Position numbers and translations under genes: made by a program
Shown here: positions 62,415-64,000 of the stretch, piece by piece
Position numbering within the stretch: the first letter of the stretch is position 1
How the letters are laid out: the number at the start of each line of letters is the position of its first letter
Notes under the pieces: model-generated
Databases searched by the model: none
Told to the model about the DNA's origin: nothing
What the model saw: only the letters and a program-made list of their open reading frames with translations
Origin: Chryseobacterium gleum
Lineage (GTDB): Bacteria > Bacteroidota > Bacteroidia > Flavobacteriales_D > Crocinitomicaceae
Direction: 5' to 3'
Length of the DNA stretch: 64,000 bases
NCBI GenBank assembly: GCA_945882095.1
Contig: CAMCWF010000007.1
Coordinates: forward strand, 37,580 to 101,579

Positions 62415-62933
62415 TTATTCCTTATTGATTCCCATTTCTTCAAGCACACGATTGCTTATGTCCGCATCTTTATCTGCATAAATAAGATTGCTTTGGTTTG
62501 TTTTATCAAAAACAAAGGTGTAACCATCTGCTTTTGCTACTTTTTTCATGGAAGTGTAAATCCTATCTTGAATCGGTTTTATAAGTTCTTGGCGTTTCAT
62601 GAAATAATCTCCATTCAAGCCAAATCTTTGGGTTTGAAGATCAATTGTTTCTTTTTCCAATTTTTCTATTTCTGTTTTCCTCTTTTCTTTTTCTTCAGCA
62701 GGAAGTAAAATTTCTTCTTTATTGAAAGCTTCTTTTTGGCTTTTTATTGCATTAAATCGTTCTTCGATGTCTTTGGTCCAGTTTTCTGCGAGCTTATCCA
62801 ATTTCTCCTTTGCTTCGGTGTATTCTGGGATGCTTCCTAGAATGTAATCTGAATCAATAAATGCAAAGGATTGGGAATACGTTGCAGGTATTGAAAACAA
62901 GGTGATAAAAACAATATAAATTACAGCTCTCAT
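62415..62933 (-). CDS. OmpH/Skp family periplasmic chaperone
   Basis: 172 residues with signal peptide (FSIPATYSQ). FAFIDSDYILGSIPEYTEAK opens the fold; a charged coiled coil (about 40-125) and the closing YTFVFDKTNQSNLIYADKDA strand follow. The paralogue at 61885-62400 lies 15 bases downstream. Both follow bamA, whose product they serve. TAATTTCG with a TTG 21 bases upstream, overlapping the end of bamA, might be an internal promoter. Confidence 0.9.
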   Translation of the reverse strand: MRAVIYIVFITLFSIPATYSQSFAFIDSDYILGSIPEYTEAKEKLDKLAENWTKDIEERFNAIKSQKEAFNKEEILLPAEEKEKRKTEIEKLEKETIDLQTQRFGLNGDYFMKRQELIKPIQDRIYTSMKKVAKADGYTFVFDKTNQSNLIYADKDADISNRVLEEMGINKE

Positions 62934-62984
62934 TTTTTCTTTTTGCTCCGACGAACGACGAAATTACAATATTATTCTCACTTT

Positions 62985-64000
62985 TTACAATTCACCAAGG
63001 TTCATGCCAATGGTGAAACTCAATTTTGGATAATAGCCCTTCTTATCGATTGAGATGTCCGTTGCACCTCCTGCACCGCTAGACCAATTGTCTAATTTAT
63101 CGAAACCGATTCCGTAATCCAAACCAAGCATTCCAAACATAGGTAAAAACACCCTAATGCCCACTCCCGCTGTTCTTTTCACATTGAATGGATTGAAATT
63201 TGCCACATTTGGATAGGTGTTTCCTGCCTCAAGAAAACTTGTTACATAAAACGTTGCCTGAGGGTTTAGCGAAATCGGGTAACGCAATTCTAAGGTGTAT
63301 TTTGCAATGATGGGGTCTGAGCCACTTGAAGATATCGATTGATCTTCATAGCCACGAAGGGAAATGATTTCTCTACCCCCTAACTGATTAACACCTGTTA
63401 AACCACTTCCTCCCATCGAAAACCTATCAAAAGGAGTGATTCCTTTGGCGGGGGTATAGGCCCCAATGTATCCAAAGCCAAATCGCGGCATCAATACCAA
63501 TTTTTTATTTGCGGTTAATGGTATGTACCATTCTCCAGTAAATTTGAATTTAAAGTACTCTAGGTATAAATACTTCTGATTCAACGTCATGGTTGTGTAA
63601 TCGGCATTCTTGTCGAAATACGAATAGGGTAATGTAGATTTTGCCGTAAAGGTAAAATTAGATCCGCTCTGTGGGTAAATGGGAGCGCTGACAGATGAGC
63701 GTTGAAGTACGTATTTTAACGCAATGTCGTTAGAAAACCCTTTGGGATAGAGCGGGAATCGATAGTCGTTAACCACATCATAGTATTGATAGCTCAATTC
63801 GTAATACGCTGTAAAATAATCATCTGGCCATTTTTTTCTTCTCTGAAGCCTAAAACCAACACCTGTAATTGATATTCCGTTGTAAGCGGCATTAGAACGA
63901 AGGTAACCGTTAGAGGACAATGCTGTATTGTTTACCCAAAAAGACAACGCGTTTGGTTTTTTTCCTCCCAACCAGGGCTCTGTAAATGAAAAATTATAAC
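62985..64000 (-). CDS. bamA: Outer-membrane assembly factor BamA, C-terminal part
   Basis: The frame runs off the right edge, so the POTRA domains and start are outside; about 337 residues are visible, mostly barrel. YNFSFTEPWLGGKKPNALSF is the conserved barrel entry; FSMGGSGLTGVNQLGGREII contains the loop 6 region with RGYE just after it, and the end YYPKLSFTIGMNLGEL is the closing strand. The essential barrel-insertase subunit of the BAM complex. Confidence 0.93.
   Translation of the reverse strand, partial: YNFSFTEPWLGGKKPNALSFWVNNTALSSNGYLRSNAAYNGISITGVGFRLQRRKKWPDDYFTAYYELSYQYYDVVNDYRFPLYPKGFSNDIALKYVLQRSSVSAPIYPQSGSNFTFTAKSTLPYSYFDKNADYTTMTLNQKYLYLEYFKFKFTGEWYIPLTANKKLVLMPRFGFGYIGAYTPAKGITPFDRFSMGGSGLTGVNQLGGREIISLRGYEDQSISSSGSDPIIAKYTLELRYPISLNPQATFYVTSFLEAGNTYPNVANFNPFNVKRTAGVGIRVFLPMFGMLGLDYGIGFDKLDNWSSGAGGATDISIDKKGYYPKLSFTIGMNLGEL

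Noticed and set aside
1..64000. CRISPR arrays, insertion sequences, prophage, toxin-antitoxin or restriction genes
   Set aside because: No direct-repeat array, transposase, integrase or phage structural protein was seen; all genes look like chromosomal housekeeping or envelope functions.

Overview
The window is a compact, low-GC, gene-dense stretch of a Bacteroidota chromosome, most likely Flavobacteriales (a Crocinitomicaceae/Fluviicola-like organism is my best guess, by inference only). The evidence is: three large secreted proteins that end in type IX secretion (T9SS) sorting domains, promoters of the Bacteroidota form TTG-N19/21-TAnnTTTG, many lipoproteins, a Flavobacteriales-type cytochrome oxidase cluster, and the bamA-skp-skp-murI order. 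I see no insertion sequence, prophage, CRISPR array or plasmid gene. No gap between genes exceeds about 170 bases.

Layout. 1-4.0 kb: end of a YyaL-type protein facing an operon in which the two halves of a split transketolase flank a secreted von Willebrand A protein. 4.1-7.0 kb: small secreted protein plus T9SS adhesin. 7.0-9.2 kb: gap and pgk, convergent. 9.3-14.4 kb: M1 aminopeptidase, bcp, recA, Ig-like lipoprotein. 14.4-20.9 kb: reverse-strand run of TPR lipoprotein, membrane protein, carboxyltransferase, PGI/PMI, lipB, serine hydrolase and a hypothetical. 20.9-25.6 kb: small CxxC membrane protein, quinone reductase-like gene, tadA, RidA/TPR/methyltransferase string, thioredoxin. 25.7-33.2 kb: TonB receptor, outer-membrane and lipoprotein genes, rRNA pseudouridine synthase, YraN, T9SS adhesin. 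33.3-39.2 kb: M20 dipeptidase, polA, lipoprotein, dxr. 39.2-44.3 kb: envelope genes, FucP-type sugar transporter, dxs.

44.4-49.6 kb: cytochrome oxidase cluster (heme O synthase, two subunit III paralogues, subunit IV, two SCO proteins, DUF420). 49.6-54.9 kb: OmpA, DUF4403 lipoprotein, icd, fumC. 54.9-55.3 kb: 50-residue membrane protein and tRNA-Arg(UCG). 55.5-60 kb: T9SS adhesin and a peptide-type binding lipoprotein. 60-64 kb: tryptophan dioxygenase, murI, two Skp chaperones and the C-terminal part of BamA.

Most genes are housekeeping: glycolysis, non-oxidative pentose phosphate, TCA, MEP isoprenoid synthesis (dxs and dxr), respiration and outer-membrane biogenesis. The unusual material is: (a) the vWA gene locked between the transketolase halves; (b) a cytochrome oxidase cluster in which both subunit III paralogues carry large hydrophilic insertions in the same loop, one with an internal 33-residue duplication, and the DUF420 protein carries an EF-hand-like loop; (c) a DUF4403 lipoprotein whose signal peptide is only complete if translation starts at a CTG; (d) a tRNA-Arg with a U19/A56 pair replacing G19/C56; (e) convergent genes that nearly always overlap or abut at their stop codons. 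I found no clear candidate for a wholly new defence or mobile system.
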